Assembly (NCBI RefSeq): GCF_002278075.1
Contig: NZ_CP022989.1
Span: forward strand, 2,542,001-2,606,000
DNA length: 64,000 nucleotides
Direction of reading: 5' to 3'
DNA from: Paraburkholderia aromaticivorans
Lineage (GTDB): Bacteria; Pseudomonadota; Gammaproteobacteria; Burkholderiales; Burkholderiaceae
In this document: positions 7,653-16,267 of the stretch, in pieces
How positions within the stretch are numbered: the first letter of the stretch is position 1
How the letters are laid out: every line of letters starts with the position of its first letter
Program-made: the position numbers and the translations under genes
The notes under the pieces: model-generated
The model's input: only the letters and a program-made list of their open reading frames with translations
The model's database searches: none
Told to the model about the DNA's origin: nothing

Positions 7653-8918
7653 TTAACCAAAGCGCAAGCGGTCGATACCGACGATGCGGTTGAACAGGAA
7701 ATAGAAGATCGCCGTGAAAATCACCAGATAGGCCGAGAGTGCGCCGGCGAGTCCCCAGTTGAGCTGCGTGTTGGTCTGGATCGCGATGAGCTGGCTGATC
7801 ATCTCGTCGCCTGCGCCGCCGAGCAGCGCGGGCGTGATGTAGTAGCCGAGCGCGAGCACGAACACGAGGAAGCAGCCGGCGCCCACGCCCGGCAGCGTCT
7901 GCGGTATGTAGACGCGCACGAACGCGGTGAACGGATGCGCGCCGAGCGATTGCGCGGCCCGCACATAGACGGGCGACACGCTTTTCATCACCGAGTAGAT
8001 CGCCAGAATCATGTAGGGCAGCAGCACGTGCGTCATGCCGATGAGCACGCCGGTTCGGTTGAAGATGAGCGGCAGCGGATGCGTGGCGAGACCCAGACCC
8101 GTCAGCAGGCTGTTGATGACGCCGCCTGGTTGCAGCAGCACGTACCACGCGGTCGTGCGTACGAGCAGCGAGGTCCAGAACGGCACGATCACGAAGAGCA
8201 TCAGGCGGTTGCTGCTTTTCGCGGGCAGGTTCGCGAGCAGCCACGCCACCGGATAGCCGAGCACGAGGCACAGCAGCGTGACCGTGGCGCTGATCGAGAT
8301 CGTGCGCACGAACGCTTGCCGGTAGATCGAGGCGTTATCCGGCACGAACGCGACCGAGCCTTGCGGCGTGACTTGCGCATCGACGGCGGCGAGCAGATAG
8401 TCCGGCGTCGGCGAGGCGGCGGCGCGCTTGAGCAGACGCCAGGTCTCTGGCGAATTCCAGCGTTCGTCGAGTTCGACCAGCGCCGGTTTCCACGCGGGCG
8501 GCGCATCCGCGGGAAGCTGGCGCGCGGTGCGCATCAACAGGCTGCGGAATTCAGCCTGCTCGAAGTTCAGCCGCCGCGCGACAGTGCCGAGTTGTCCGCT
8601 CTGCTGCGCTTTCTTGAGGCCCAAAGCGAGCAGGGCGAAGGTGTGTTCGTCCGGCACGCCGCGGCCGTCCCACGCGTCGAGCGCGCGGCTCAGCGCGGGC
8701 ATGCTGCTCGACATTTCGTGGTTCTGCACGCTGCGCGCGAGCAGCAGCGCGATCGGTGCGATGAACGTCGACACGAGGAACACGATGAGCGGCAGCGCGA
8801 GCAGCAGCGCCCGCACCGACGCGCGGCGACGCGCCTTCTGAAATGACGCGCCGCCATCGGCTCTCGTCGGAGAGCCCAGGGCTTTGGCGCGGGCCGGGGC
8901 GGGCATGCTGGTAGTCAA
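7653..8918 (-). CDS. polyamine-type ABC transporter permease (PotB-like) with large periplasmic insert
   Basis: About 421 residues, much longer than the roughly 285 of PotB. The extra length lies between the first hydrophobic helix (about 38-62) and the second (about 205-228): about 140 hydrophilic residues predicted to be periplasmic, as in the longer YdcU-type subunits. The EAA loop AAQSLGAHPFTAFVRVYIPQ marks the permease core. The start is uncertain: a TTG at 8918 has GAGAG about 7 bases upstream, while the in-frame ATG at 8906 does not. Follows the binding-protein gene after 25 bases. Confidence 0.9.
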   Translation of the reverse strand: MTTSMPAPARAKALGSPTRADGGASFQKARRRASVRALLLALPLIVFLVSTFIAPIALLLARSVQNHEMSSSMPALSRALDAWDGRGVPDEHTFALLALGLKKAQQSGQLGTVARRLNFEQAEFRSLLMRTARQLPADAPPAWKPALVELDERWNSPETWRLLKRAAASPTPDYLLAAVDAQVTPQGSVAFVPDNASIYRQAFVRTISISATVTLLCLVLGYPVAWLLANLPAKSSNRLMLFVIVPFWTSLLVRTTAWYVLLQPGGVINSLLTGLGLATHPLPLIFNRTGVLIGMTHVLLPYMILAIYSVMKSVSPVYVRAAQSLGAHPFTAFVRVYIPQTLPGVGAGCFLVFVLALGYYITPALLGGAGDEMISQLIAIQTNTQLNWGLAGALSAYLVIFTAIFYFLFNRIVGIDRLRFG

Positions 8919-8943
8919 GTTGGGCTCTCGTCGGACGATGGGA

Positions 8944-9990
8944 TTACTGCGTCAGCCAGACCTGGAAGCGCTTGTTGATCTGGTCCGCGTTGTCGGCCCA
9001 GAAGCTTGCGTTGATCTGCAGCGCGCGCTTGAAGTTCTGCGGTGAAGTCGGCAGATCGGCGAGGCGCTGCTTGTCGACGAGCGCGATCGCGTCCTTGCGC
9101 GGCGGCGCATAGGCGATGTACTTCGAGAGGTCCGCATACGCCTTCGGCTGCGACGCGGAGACGATGAATTTCGCGGCGGCGTCGGCATGCTTGGCGCCCG
9201 TCGGCACGCCCCACCAGTCGAAGTCGTAGACCTGCGCGTCCCAGACGGCCTTGAACGGCTTGTTGTCCTTCTTCGCCGCGTCGTCGATACGGCCGTTGTA
9301 GGCCTGCGTCATCACCACCGCGCCGTCCGCGAGCAATTGCGGCGCCTGCGCACCCGACTCCCACCACACGATGCTCTTCTTGATCGTGTCGAGTTTCTTG
9401 AACGCGCGATCCACGCCCGCGGGCGTGCCGAGCACCTTGTAGACATCCTTGGGATCGACGCCGTCGGCGATCAGCGCCCATTCCATCGACACCTTCGGCG
9501 ACTTGCGCAGGCCGCGCTTGCCGGGGAATTTCTGCAGGTCGAAGAAGTCGTTGACGGTGGTCGGCGCGGTCTTCAGCTTGCTCGCGTCGTACGCGTACAC
9601 CGTGGACCAGACCATGCTGGCGACCGCGCAATCGCTGATCGAGCCGGGAATGAAGTCGCTCGTCTTGCCGAGCGACTTCTTGTCGAACTTCTGCAGCAGG
9701 CCTTCGTCGCAGGCGGTGATCGCGTCGTTCGTTTCGAGGTCGATCAGGTCCCACGTGGTGTTCTTCGCCTGCTCCATCGCGGAGAGCTTGGCGAGGCCGC
9801 CGTCGTACGATTCAGTCGAAAAGCCGATGCCGGTGGCCTGCGTGAACGGTTCGAAATAGGCCTTCTTCGCGGCCGCTTCGTACGCGCCCCCGAAGGTCAC
9901 GACGGAGAGCGTCTCCGCGGCCTGGGTGGTCACAGTGGCGAAGGCGAGTGCGGCGAGTGCGGCGCATTGTGCTTTGATGAGGGTGCGCAT
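8944..9990 (-). CDS. extracellular solute-binding protein, spermidine/putrescine type (PotD-like)
   Basis: A 348-residue periplasmic binding protein. Signal peptide MRTLIKAQCAALAALAFATV with cleavage near TTQAAE, followed by the family-1 start LSVVTFGGAYEAA. WWESGAQAPQLLADG and VMTQAYNGR are typical hinge-region segments of PotD/YdcS-like proteins. The ATG at 9990 is chosen because AGGAG lies about 10 bases upstream; a longer in-frame reading adds a non-signal extension. It starts one base after the ATPase stop, so the two are translated together. Confidence 0.92.
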   Translation of the reverse strand: MRTLIKAQCAALAALAFATVTTQAAETLSVVTFGGAYEAAAKKAYFEPFTQATGIGFSTESYDGGLAKLSAMEQAKNTTWDLIDLETNDAITACDEGLLQKFDKKSLGKTSDFIPGSISDCAVASMVWSTVYAYDASKLKTAPTTVNDFFDLQKFPGKRGLRKSPKVSMEWALIADGVDPKDVYKVLGTPAGVDRAFKKLDTIKKSIVWWESGAQAPQLLADGAVVMTQAYNGRIDDAAKKDNKPFKAVWDAQVYDFDWWGVPTGAKHADAAAKFIVSASQPKAYADLSKYIAYAPPRKDAIALVDKQRLADLPTSPQNFKRALQINASFWADNADQINKRFQVWLTQ

Positions 9991-9991
9991 A

Positions 9992-11173
9992 TCAGTTGGC
10001 TCCTGCGGCTGCTGTTGTGATGATGGAAGGTGACGGCGGTGTGGATACGTGGAGCGCGGGCGCGCTGCGGGGCGCGCTTGCCGCGAGAATCTTGCAGTCG
10101 TCGTGGCGCCACGCAATGTCGATTTCGTTGCCCGGCGAAGGCAGCGCGTGGCGCTGCGTGTTGGGCACTTTCACGACGAGGGAATCGCGCGAACCGAGCT
10201 TCAGGTGGACGCGATGGTGATCGCCGCAATACACCAGTTCCTCGACGCGCGCGCGCACCACGTTGCTGTGCTCGTCGATGTGTGTGCCTTCCGCGCTCGG
10301 GATGTGCGCGCGTTCAGGGCGCAGTGCGAGCATCGCTTCGTCGCCCGCGCGCAGGCCGGGTTCGCAACGGCCGCGAATGACGCTGCCGTCCGACAGCGCA
10401 AGCGTTGCCCAACCGTCGCCCACGTTGACGACGCGCCCGTTCAGCCCGTTGTTCTCACCCACGAAGTTGGCGACGAAGGCGTTTTGCGCGTTCTCATAGA
10501 GTTCGCTCGGCGTCGCGGCTTGCTGGATGCGTCCGTCGGAGAATACGGCGACGCGATCGGACATGGTCAGCGCTTCGGCCTGATCGTGCGTCACATAGAC
10601 GATCGTGAGCGACAGCTCGCGATGCAGGCGCATGATTTCGTACTGCATGGTTTCGCGCAGGCGCTTGTCGAGCGCGCCGAGCGGCTCGTCCATCAGCACG
10701 ACGCTCGGCTCGAACACGAGCGCGCGGGCGAGCGCCACGCGCTGCTGCTGTCCGCCCGAGAGCTGCACGGGGCGCCGGTTCGCCAGATGCGGCAACTCGA
10801 TCATTTCGAGCGCGCGCTTCACGCGTGTCTTCTGCTCGGCGCGGCTGACGTGCCGCACGGAAAGCGGAAACGCGACGTTCTCCGCAATCGTCAGATGGGG
10901 AAAGAGCGCGTAGTTCTGAAACACCATGCCGATGTCGCGTTGATGCGGCGGCTTGTCGTCGAGCCGGCGGCCATCCAGGCGGATCTCGCCGTGCGTGGGC
11001 GATTCGAATCCCGCCAGCATCATCAGCGTGGTCGTCTTGCCCGAGCCGGACGGGCCGAGCAGCGACAGGAATTCTCCCTTGCGCACGTCGAGGTTCAAAT
11101 CGTCGACGACATTTTGCGTGCCGTCATACGTTTTGCTCACGCCCGAGAACGAAATGAAGGAAGGGTTTGACAT
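9992..11173 (-). CDS. polyamine-type ABC transporter ATPase (PotA-like)
   Basis: A 393-residue ATPase. Walker A GPSGSGKTT near residue 38, Q-loop FQNYALFPHLT, signature LSGGQQQRVALARAL, Walker B VLMDEPLGALD and the H-loop THDQAEA are intact. A C-terminal TOBE/OB domain follows (from about residue 240), usual in PotA. The ATG at 11173 gives the standard N-terminus MSNPSFISFSGVSKTYDG. Second gene of the minus-strand operon, 29 bases after the Rieske oxygenase. Confidence 0.95.
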   Translation of the reverse strand: MSNPSFISFSGVSKTYDGTQNVVDDLNLDVRKGEFLSLLGPSGSGKTTTLMMLAGFESPTHGEIRLDGRRLDDKPPHQRDIGMVFQNYALFPHLTIAENVAFPLSVRHVSRAEQKTRVKRALEMIELPHLANRRPVQLSGGQQQRVALARALVFEPSVVLMDEPLGALDKRLRETMQYEIMRLHRELSLTIVYVTHDQAEALTMSDRVAVFSDGRIQQAATPSELYENAQNAFVANFVGENNGLNGRVVNVGDGWATLALSDGSVIRGRCEPGLRAGDEAMLALRPERAHIPSAEGTHIDEHSNVVRARVEELVYCGDHHRVHLKLGSRDSLVVKVPNTQRHALPSPGNEIDIAWRHDDCKILAASAPRSAPALHVSTPPSPSIITTAAAGAN

Positions 11174-11202
11174 CGTGATTGCGTCCTGTCGGTCAAGCGG
11201 GT

Positions 11203-12366
11203 TCAAGGCGCGCCGAGCGTCGCCGCGGCGACTTTGCTCGCAAGGTAGCGCGCGAAATCGTAGTTCGGGCGTTCGAGATGGCTCAGGTGGCCGGGTCTCG
11301 CGAGCGGTGCGTGCACACCGCGAAAGACCGCTTCCACGCCGCGTTTGTCTTCGGCATTCACTTCGTCGAGCAGCTTTTTCAAGGTCGTCATGTGCGCGTT
11401 GGCCGCGGGATCCGCAATGAACTCCGGCGCGAGCCCGCCGCCGAAGCGGATATGCACGCGCCCCACGCCTTGCGGCTGCAACACGAGATACCAGAAGTAG
11501 CCGGGCGTGAGCGTGACGAGGTGCGTCGGGTAGATCGCGAGCAGCGCAGTGGTCTTGCGCCAGTGCCCAGTGAGACGCGTGTTGTCCGGATGCGCATTGC
11601 CGATGGGCAAGCTCGCTTCCTTGGTGATCCAGTGATAGTTGAAGGCGGGGTGGCCCGGCGGGCATTCCATTTCATCGAGCCGCGAATGCGGTCCCACCGT
11701 CGCGCGATGCAGCATCGGCAGGTGATAGCTCTCCATGAAGTTTTCCGCGAGGATCTTCCAGTTCGTGTCCCACACGTGCTCTTCATAGAAGGTTTCAATG
11801 TAGTCCGACATGCCGTACGCGCCGACGAGTTCGTCCAGTTTGGCGAGCTGCAGGTGAACGGGCGGCGCGCTTTCGTCGAGTGTCACGTAGAGCCAGCCTT
11901 GCCATTCTTCGCAACGCACGGCGGGCAGCTTGTAGGCCTCCTTGCAGAAGCCCTCTTGCCGGTCCATGAGCGGCGCGCCTTGCAGCGCGCCGTCCAGCGA
12001 ATAGTTCCATGCGTGATACGGGCAGACGATGCGACGCACGTTGCCGCGTCCTTCGAGCAGCACCGACATGCGATGCAGGCACACATTCGACATCGCCTTG
12101 AGCCGCATCTGGTCGTCGCGCAGAATGACGATGGGTTGCACGCCGATACGCGTGCTCAGGTAGTCGCCGGGCGCTTTGAGCACACTCGCGCGGCCAACGC
12201 ATTGCCATTCGCGCTGAAAGATCGTGCACTCTTCCAGCGCGAGGAAATCAGCCGACGTATAGACACCGGGCGGCATCGCATGCGCGTCGCTGAATGGCCG
12301 TTCGCAACCTGCCTGCAGTTGGTCGACAAGCGCTTGCACTTCAATCGTCGCTGCAGGGTTGGCCAC
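11203..12366 (-). CDS. Rieske non-heme iron oxygenase, alpha subunit
   Basis: A 387-residue oxygenase. The Rieske [2Fe-2S] ligands are C96-x-H98 and C115-P-Y-H118 (NVCLHRM ... CPYHAW). The mononuclear iron site is in NWKILAENFMESYHLPMLH, with H215 and H220. Architecture matches choline monooxygenase, stachydrine demethylase and related N-demethylating or ring-hydroxylating enzymes. No ferredoxin or reductase gene is adjacent. Start is GTG at 12366 with GGAGG 5 bases upstream. It leads an operon with a polyamine-type importer, so its substrate is probably the imported compound. The exact reaction cannot be read from the sequence. Confidence 0.92.
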   Translation of the reverse strand: MANPAATIEVQALVDQLQAGCERPFSDAHAMPPGVYTSADFLALEECTIFQREWQCVGRASVLKAPGDYLSTRIGVQPIVILRDDQMRLKAMSNVCLHRMSVLLEGRGNVRRIVCPYHAWNYSLDGALQGAPLMDRQEGFCKEAYKLPAVRCEEWQGWLYVTLDESAPPVHLQLAKLDELVGAYGMSDYIETFYEEHVWDTNWKILAENFMESYHLPMLHRATVGPHSRLDEMECPPGHPAFNYHWITKEASLPIGNAHPDNTRLTGHWRKTTALLAIYPTHLVTLTPGYFWYLVLQPQGVGRVHIRFGGGLAPEFIADPAANAHMTTLKKLLDEVNAEDKRGVEAVFRGVHAPLARPGHLSHLERPNYDFARYLASKVAAATLGAP

Positions 12367-12448
12367 GGTATCCTCCTGGATTCATCACGGGACGAGCGCG
12401 CCGGCACGAGGCTCGATGGCGTAGCGCTCAACATGGGCATCAATCTAT

Positions 12449-12469
12449 CAAGCCAAATTGCAAGCCAAA
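12449..12469 (-). promoter_or_regulatory. direct repeat in A/T-rich promoter region of the Rieske/ABC operon
   Basis: CAAGCCAAA occurs at 12449-12457 and 12461-12469, a 12-base period. The surrounding 12440-12510 is strikingly A/T-rich for this genome and lies about 80-140 bases upstream of the GTG of the Rieske gene. It is the likely promoter and activator site of the operon; exact -35 and -10 elements could not be fixed. Confidence 0.4.
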
Positions 12470-12548
12470 ATATTGTTTTTAGATACAAAGCAAAGTTTTT
12501 ACCTATGCAGCGAGTACCGGCTCGAACCGGGCAAGCGCGCTGCGCCGC

Positions 12549-13475
12549 TCAATCGTCGAGGTGCAGCCGCCGGATATACGTCTCGCAGAACGACGCGAAG
12601 CGATGCACGACCTGGCGCGGTTTCATCGTGCGTGATTGGGCAATGCCGAGCATTGTCGCGTTGACGTTGTCTTTGAAGCGTTTAATGACGAACTCTTCCC
12701 CATCCACGGTGCGAGTCGATTTGAGCGGGAAGTTGAGCAGGCTATAGCCGAGACCGTTGGCCACCATGCCGCGCACGACCTCCGGCTGCGATGAACGGAA
12801 CGCGGGCACGGGACGGTTGCCCACCGCATCGAAGAGCGCGGCGAAATATTCGCGGCTGTGCGGGAGATCGAGCATCACATACGGCTCGGGCAGCAAGTCG
12901 GCGAGCGATACCTTGCGAGCGCGTGCGAGGCGATGCGTCCTCGGCAGGATCGCATATGGCGGCAGCGACAGCAGCGGCGTGAAGGCGATATCCTCAGTCA
13001 AGTCGAGGCTATAGGTGAGGGCGATATCGAGTGAACCGTCGTGCAGGCCGCGCAGGAGACCATCCTGATGCGCTTCGACCGTGCGAAACGAGATGCCCGT
13101 GTGCTCGCTCGTGAAGCGGCTGATCAGCCTCGGCATGAGCGGCGGCGCGAGCGAGACGAGGCAGCCGAGCGTGATGGCGCCCGTCATGCCGCCGTCCATT
13201 TCCTTGGCGGCCATCTGCAGTTCTTCCGCGATCTTCAGCAGATTGCGCGCTTGCCCAAGCAGATCGCGTCCCGCCTGCGTGAGCGAGAGCCCGCTCGCGT
13301 GATGCCGTATGAAGAGTTGCACGCCGAACGACACTTCGAGGTCCGCGAGCGCGGTCGAGATCGACGGCTGCGAGATGTGCAGACGCCTGGCGGCGGCGGT
13401 GAAGGACAGCGCTTCCGCAGTGACCACGAAATAACGCAACTGGCGCAACGAATAGCGCAAGGCGTGACTCTCCAT
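12549..13475 (-). CDS. LysR-family transcriptional regulator
   Basis: A 308-residue regulator. The N-terminal winged helix-turn-helix is clear: LRQLRYFVVTAEALSFTAAARRLHISQPSIS, split here as LRQLRYFVV, SFTAAARRLHISQPS (about residues 7-40). The effector domain starts near residue 90 with GAITLGCLVSLAPPLMPRLI. The ATG at 13475 has GGAG about 8 bases upstream; an upstream in-frame start adds 29 atypical residues. It sits between the minus-strand Rieske/ABC operon and the plus-strand monooxygenase block, and probably controls both. The shared promoter has a perfect dyad at 13535-13562. Confidence 0.93.
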   Translation of the reverse strand: MESHALRYSLRQLRYFVVTAEALSFTAAARRLHISQPSISTALADLEVSFGVQLFIRHHASGLSLTQAGRDLLGQARNLLKIAEELQMAAKEMDGGMTGAITLGCLVSLAPPLMPRLISRFTSEHTGISFRTVEAHQDGLLRGLHDGSLDIALTYSLDLTEDIAFTPLLSLPPYAILPRTHRLARARKVSLADLLPEPYVMLDLPHSREYFAALFDAVGNRPVPAFRSSQPEVVRGMVANGLGYSLLNFPLKSTRTVDGEEFVIKRFKDNVNATMLGIAQSRTMKPRQVVHRFASFCETYIRRLHLDD

Positions 13476-13534
13476 CGACGACGCTCCATGTTCAGGGTCT
13501 CCAATGAAGAGGATTGTGAGGCGGTCAAAAAGGC

Positions 13535-13562
13535 ATGCATAGGAAAATCCAATGCTATGCAT
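13535..13562. promoter_or_regulatory. perfect 8-8 dyad, likely LysR operator
   Basis: ATGCATAG (13535-13542), 12-base spacer, CTATGCAT (13555-13562), 60 bases upstream of the LysR start and about 175 upstream of the flavin monooxygenase. It abuts a very A/T-rich run with TATATT at 13571-13576, probably a -10. Size and position fit a LysR recognition site. Confidence 0.6.
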
Positions 13563-13737
13563 TTTTTAAATATATTTTTCAGATTCGGTATGGACGCGTA
13601 GATTTTCACGAGCACGAACGGCCCACGGCGGTACGCGCCATCGGAAAACACGATTGGATCCGCCACGGTTGCGAGCGTTCGAAGGCCGCGAGGCCGCAAC
13701 CGATTCGAAACATTCCGCCTTTCAGAAGGACACAGCC

Positions 13738-15087
13738 ATGACAGTGGAAACAACGTCAATCGACACGCTGGTGGTCGGCGCCGGTCAGGCCGGCGTCGCC
13801 ATGAGCGAACACCTGAGCAGGCTCGGCGTGCCGCACCTCGTCCTGGAGCGCGATCGTATCGCCGAGCGCTGGCGCACGGGACGTTGGGATTCGCTGGTTG
13901 CCAACGGCCCCGCATGGCACGATCGTTTCCCCAACCTCGAGTTTGCCGATGTCGACCCTGACGGTTTCGCGCCGAAAGAGCAGGTCGCGGATTATTTCGT
14001 CGCCTATGCGAAGAAGTTCGATGCACCGATCCGCACCGGCGTGGAAGTCAGGAGCGTCGTGCGCAATGCAGGGCGGCCGGGCTTCACCGTCGAAACGTCG
14101 AAGGGCACGATCGAGGCCAATCGCGTGGTCGTCGCGACCGGACCGTTCCAGCGCCCCGTGATTCCGCCGATCGCGCCGCGAGATTCGAGTCTCACGCAGA
14201 TTCATTCCGCCGAGTATCGCAATCCCGACCAATTGCCCGATGGCGGCGTGCTGGTGGTGGGTGCCGGATCGTCGGGCGTGCAGATCGCCGACGAACTGCA
14301 GCGTGCGGGCAGGCGCGTCTATCTGTCGGTCGGGGCGCACGATCGTCCGCCGCGCGCCTATCGCGGCCGCGACTTCTGCTGGTGGCTGGGCGTGCTCGGC
14401 GAATGGGACGCGGAGGTCATGAAGCCCGGCAGGGAACACGTCACCATTGCGGTGAGCGGCGCGCGCGGCGGCCATACGGTGGACTTCCGGCGACTCGCGC
14501 ATCAGGGCATCACGCTCGTCGGACTGACGAAGTCGTTCGAGAACGGCGTGGCGATCTTCGAAACGGATCTCGCGGAGAACATCGCGCGCGGCGACGAGAA
14601 CTATCTGTCGCTGCTCGACGCGGCCGACGCCTATGCCGCCCGCAACGGCCTCAATCTTCCCGACGAGCCTGAAGCCCGCATCATTCCCGAGGATCCGGAA
14701 TGCGTGACCCATCCGCTGCACGATCTCGATCTGGCGAAAGCCGGCGTGACGTCGATTGTCTGGGCAACCGGCTATGCACTCGACTTCAACTGGTTGAACG
14801 TCGATGCTTTCGATGAAAAGGGCAAGCCGAAACATCAGCGCGGCGTCTCGAAGGAACCGGGCATCTATTTTCTCGGTTTGCCGTGGCTGTCGCGCCGTGG
14901 TTCCGCGTTCATCTGGGGCGTATGGCACGACGCGAAGCATATCGCCGATCATATCGTTACGCAGCGCAAGTATCTCGCTTACTACGACGGCCCGCAGCGC
15001 GATGCACAAAGCCCCGGCGAGGGCGGCGCCGAAAACCCATCCGCCGATTCACGCGTTCGCAAACTCAGCGTGATGGGCGTGAATTGA
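13738..15087 (+). CDS. flavin-containing monooxygenase (class B FMO/YUCCA-like)
   Basis: A 449-residue NAD(P)H- and FAD-dependent enzyme. FAD motif GAGQAG at 14-19, NADPH motif GAGSSGVQIADEL in the centre, an HSAEYRN segment at the position of the FMO fingerprint, and ATGYALDFNW near the C-terminus. Class B FMOs insert oxygen at N, S or carbonyl carbon of small substrates. ATG at 13738 has AGAAGGA 7 bases upstream; the longer in-frame reading begins in the promoter region. First gene of a plus-strand block with a Rid-like, a DUF1028 and an M20 gene. The substrate is not known. Confidence 0.9.
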   Translation: MTVETTSIDTLVVGAGQAGVAMSEHLSRLGVPHLVLERDRIAERWRTGRWDSLVANGPAWHDRFPNLEFADVDPDGFAPKEQVADYFVAYAKKFDAPIRTGVEVRSVVRNAGRPGFTVETSKGTIEANRVVVATGPFQRPVIPPIAPRDSSLTQIHSAEYRNPDQLPDGGVLVVGAGSSGVQIADELQRAGRRVYLSVGAHDRPPRAYRGRDFCWWLGVLGEWDAEVMKPGREHVTIAVSGARGGHTVDFRRLAHQGITLVGLTKSFENGVAIFETDLAENIARGDENYLSLLDAADAYAARNGLNLPDEPEARIIPEDPECVTHPLHDLDLAKAGVTSIVWATGYALDFNWLNVDAFDEKGKPKHQRGVSKEPGIYFLGLPWLSRRGSAFIWGVWHDAKHIADHIVTQRKYLAYYDGPQRDAQSPGEGGAENPSADSRVRKLSVMGVN

Positions 15088-15141
15088 TCTGTACGCGTCT
15101 TTAATCCGCGATCCCTTTCTCCCCAGTATTGAGGTGCATTG

Positions 15142-15579
15142 ATGAGCCAACCCACGCACACCCGTATCCGCATGTTCAACACGAAGGATACCTATCCGAA
15201 CCAGACGCTCGATAACGACCTTTGTCAGGCCGTGCGCGCCGGCAACACCGTCTATGTGCGCGGCCAGGTGGGCACGGACTTCGACGGGCGCCTGATCGGC
15301 CTCGGCGATCCGCGTGCTCAGGCCGAACAGGCGATGAAAAACGTCAAGCAACTGCTCGCGGAGGCGGGCAGCGACTTGTCGCATATCGTCAAGACGACGA
15401 CGTTCCTGACCGACATCCGCTACCGCGAGCCGGTCTATCAGGAAGTCGGAAAGTGGCTGAAGGGCGTGTTTCCCATTTCTACCGGCCTCGTGGTGGTCGC
15501 ACTGGGTCAGCCGCAGTGGTTGATGGAGATCGATGTGGTGGCGGTCATTCCCGATGGATGGACGCCGCCGTCGGCCTAA
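15142..15579 (+). CDS. Rid-family (YjgF/YER057c/UK114) protein lacking the catalytic arginine
   Basis: A 145-residue protein of the Rid fold: GNTVYVRGQVGTD, EQAMKNVKQLLAEAG, and IVKTTTFLTDI are family segments. In enamine/imine deaminase RidA the key arginine lies in a segment of the form PARS; here the equivalent reads FPIST, with Ser in place of Arg. This places it among non-archetypal Rid proteins, often linked to specialised catabolism, and deaminase activity is doubtful. ATG at 15142 with GAGG about 7 bases upstream. The DUF1028 gene follows 10 bases after the stop. Confidence 0.85.
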   Translation: MSQPTHTRIRMFNTKDTYPNQTLDNDLCQAVRAGNTVYVRGQVGTDFDGRLIGLGDPRAQAEQAMKNVKQLLAEAGSDLSHIVKTTTFLTDIRYREPVYQEVGKWLKGVFPISTGLVVVALGQPQWLMEIDVVAVIPDGWTPPSA

Positions 15580-15589
15580 GGAGCGGGAC

Positions 15590-16267
15590 ATGACATTTTC
15601 TATCGTCGGACGGTGTGCTGAATCCGGACAGCTTGGCATCGCGATCAGTTCGTCCAGCATCGCGGTGGGCGCTCGATGCCCCTGGGTGCGCGCGGGCGTG
15701 GGCGCGGTCGCGACTCAGAACGTCACGCTGCCGGCTCTCGGCCCGCGGGTTCTCGATCTTCTGGAGAACGGATCATTGGATCCGGCCGCGGCATTGGAAC
15801 GCGCGCTCGGCGGGAGCGAATGGAGCGAGTACAGGCAGGTGACGGTGGTGGACAGCCAGGGCCGTACGGCCTTTTTCAGCGGCAAGCAAGCGCTGGGCAC
15901 GTATCACGCTGTCGCCGGCAAGCAATGCGTGGCGGCGGGCAATATGCTCGCCGGCGTCGAAGTGATCGAGGCGATGGTTCCGGCGTTCGAGCAGGCATCC
16001 GGCACACTCGCCGAGCGCCTGCTCGCGGCCATGCATGCCGCGATGGCAGCCGGCGGCGAAGCGGGGCCCGTGCATTCGGCGGCGCTCAAGACCGTGGGCG
16101 AGCAGAGCTGGCCGATCGTGGATTTGCGGGTCGACTGGGCGGACGACGATCCCATCGGTCAGCTCGACAGCCTGTGGCAGGCGTATCGGCCGCAGATGCA
16201 GGACTACATTACGCGGGCGTTGAATCCGACGGCCGCCCCCAGCTACGGGGTGCCGGGCAATGAATGA
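15590..16267 (+). CDS. DUF1028 Ntn-hydrolase-like protein
   Basis: A 225-residue protein with the DUF1028 hallmarks: start MTFSIVGRCAESGQLGIAIS, then SSSIAVGARCPWVRAGVGAVATQN, VVDSQGRTAFFSG and GNMLAGVEVIEAM. The family is predicted to adopt an Ntn-hydrolase fold; its reaction is not established. ATG at 15590 has GGAG about 8 bases upstream. Its last 8 bases overlap the start of the M20 deacylase, indicating translational coupling. Such pairs with amidohydrolases suggest amide or peptide-like substrates. Confidence 0.85.
   Translation: MTFSIVGRCAESGQLGIAISSSSIAVGARCPWVRAGVGAVATQNVTLPALGPRVLDLLENGSLDPAAALERALGGSEWSEYRQVTVVDSQGRTAFFSGKQALGTYHAVAGKQCVAAGNMLAGVEVIEAMVPAFEQASGTLAERLLAAMHAAMAAGGEAGPVHSAALKTVGEQSWPIVDLRVDWADDDPIGQLDSLWQAYRPQMQDYITRALNPTAAPSYGVPGNE

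Noticed and set aside
6948..8846. 632-codon plus-strand open frame
   Set aside because: It is antisense to two clear ABC permease genes, is dominated by Arg, His, Glu and Gln, and has no domain; a result of high GC content.
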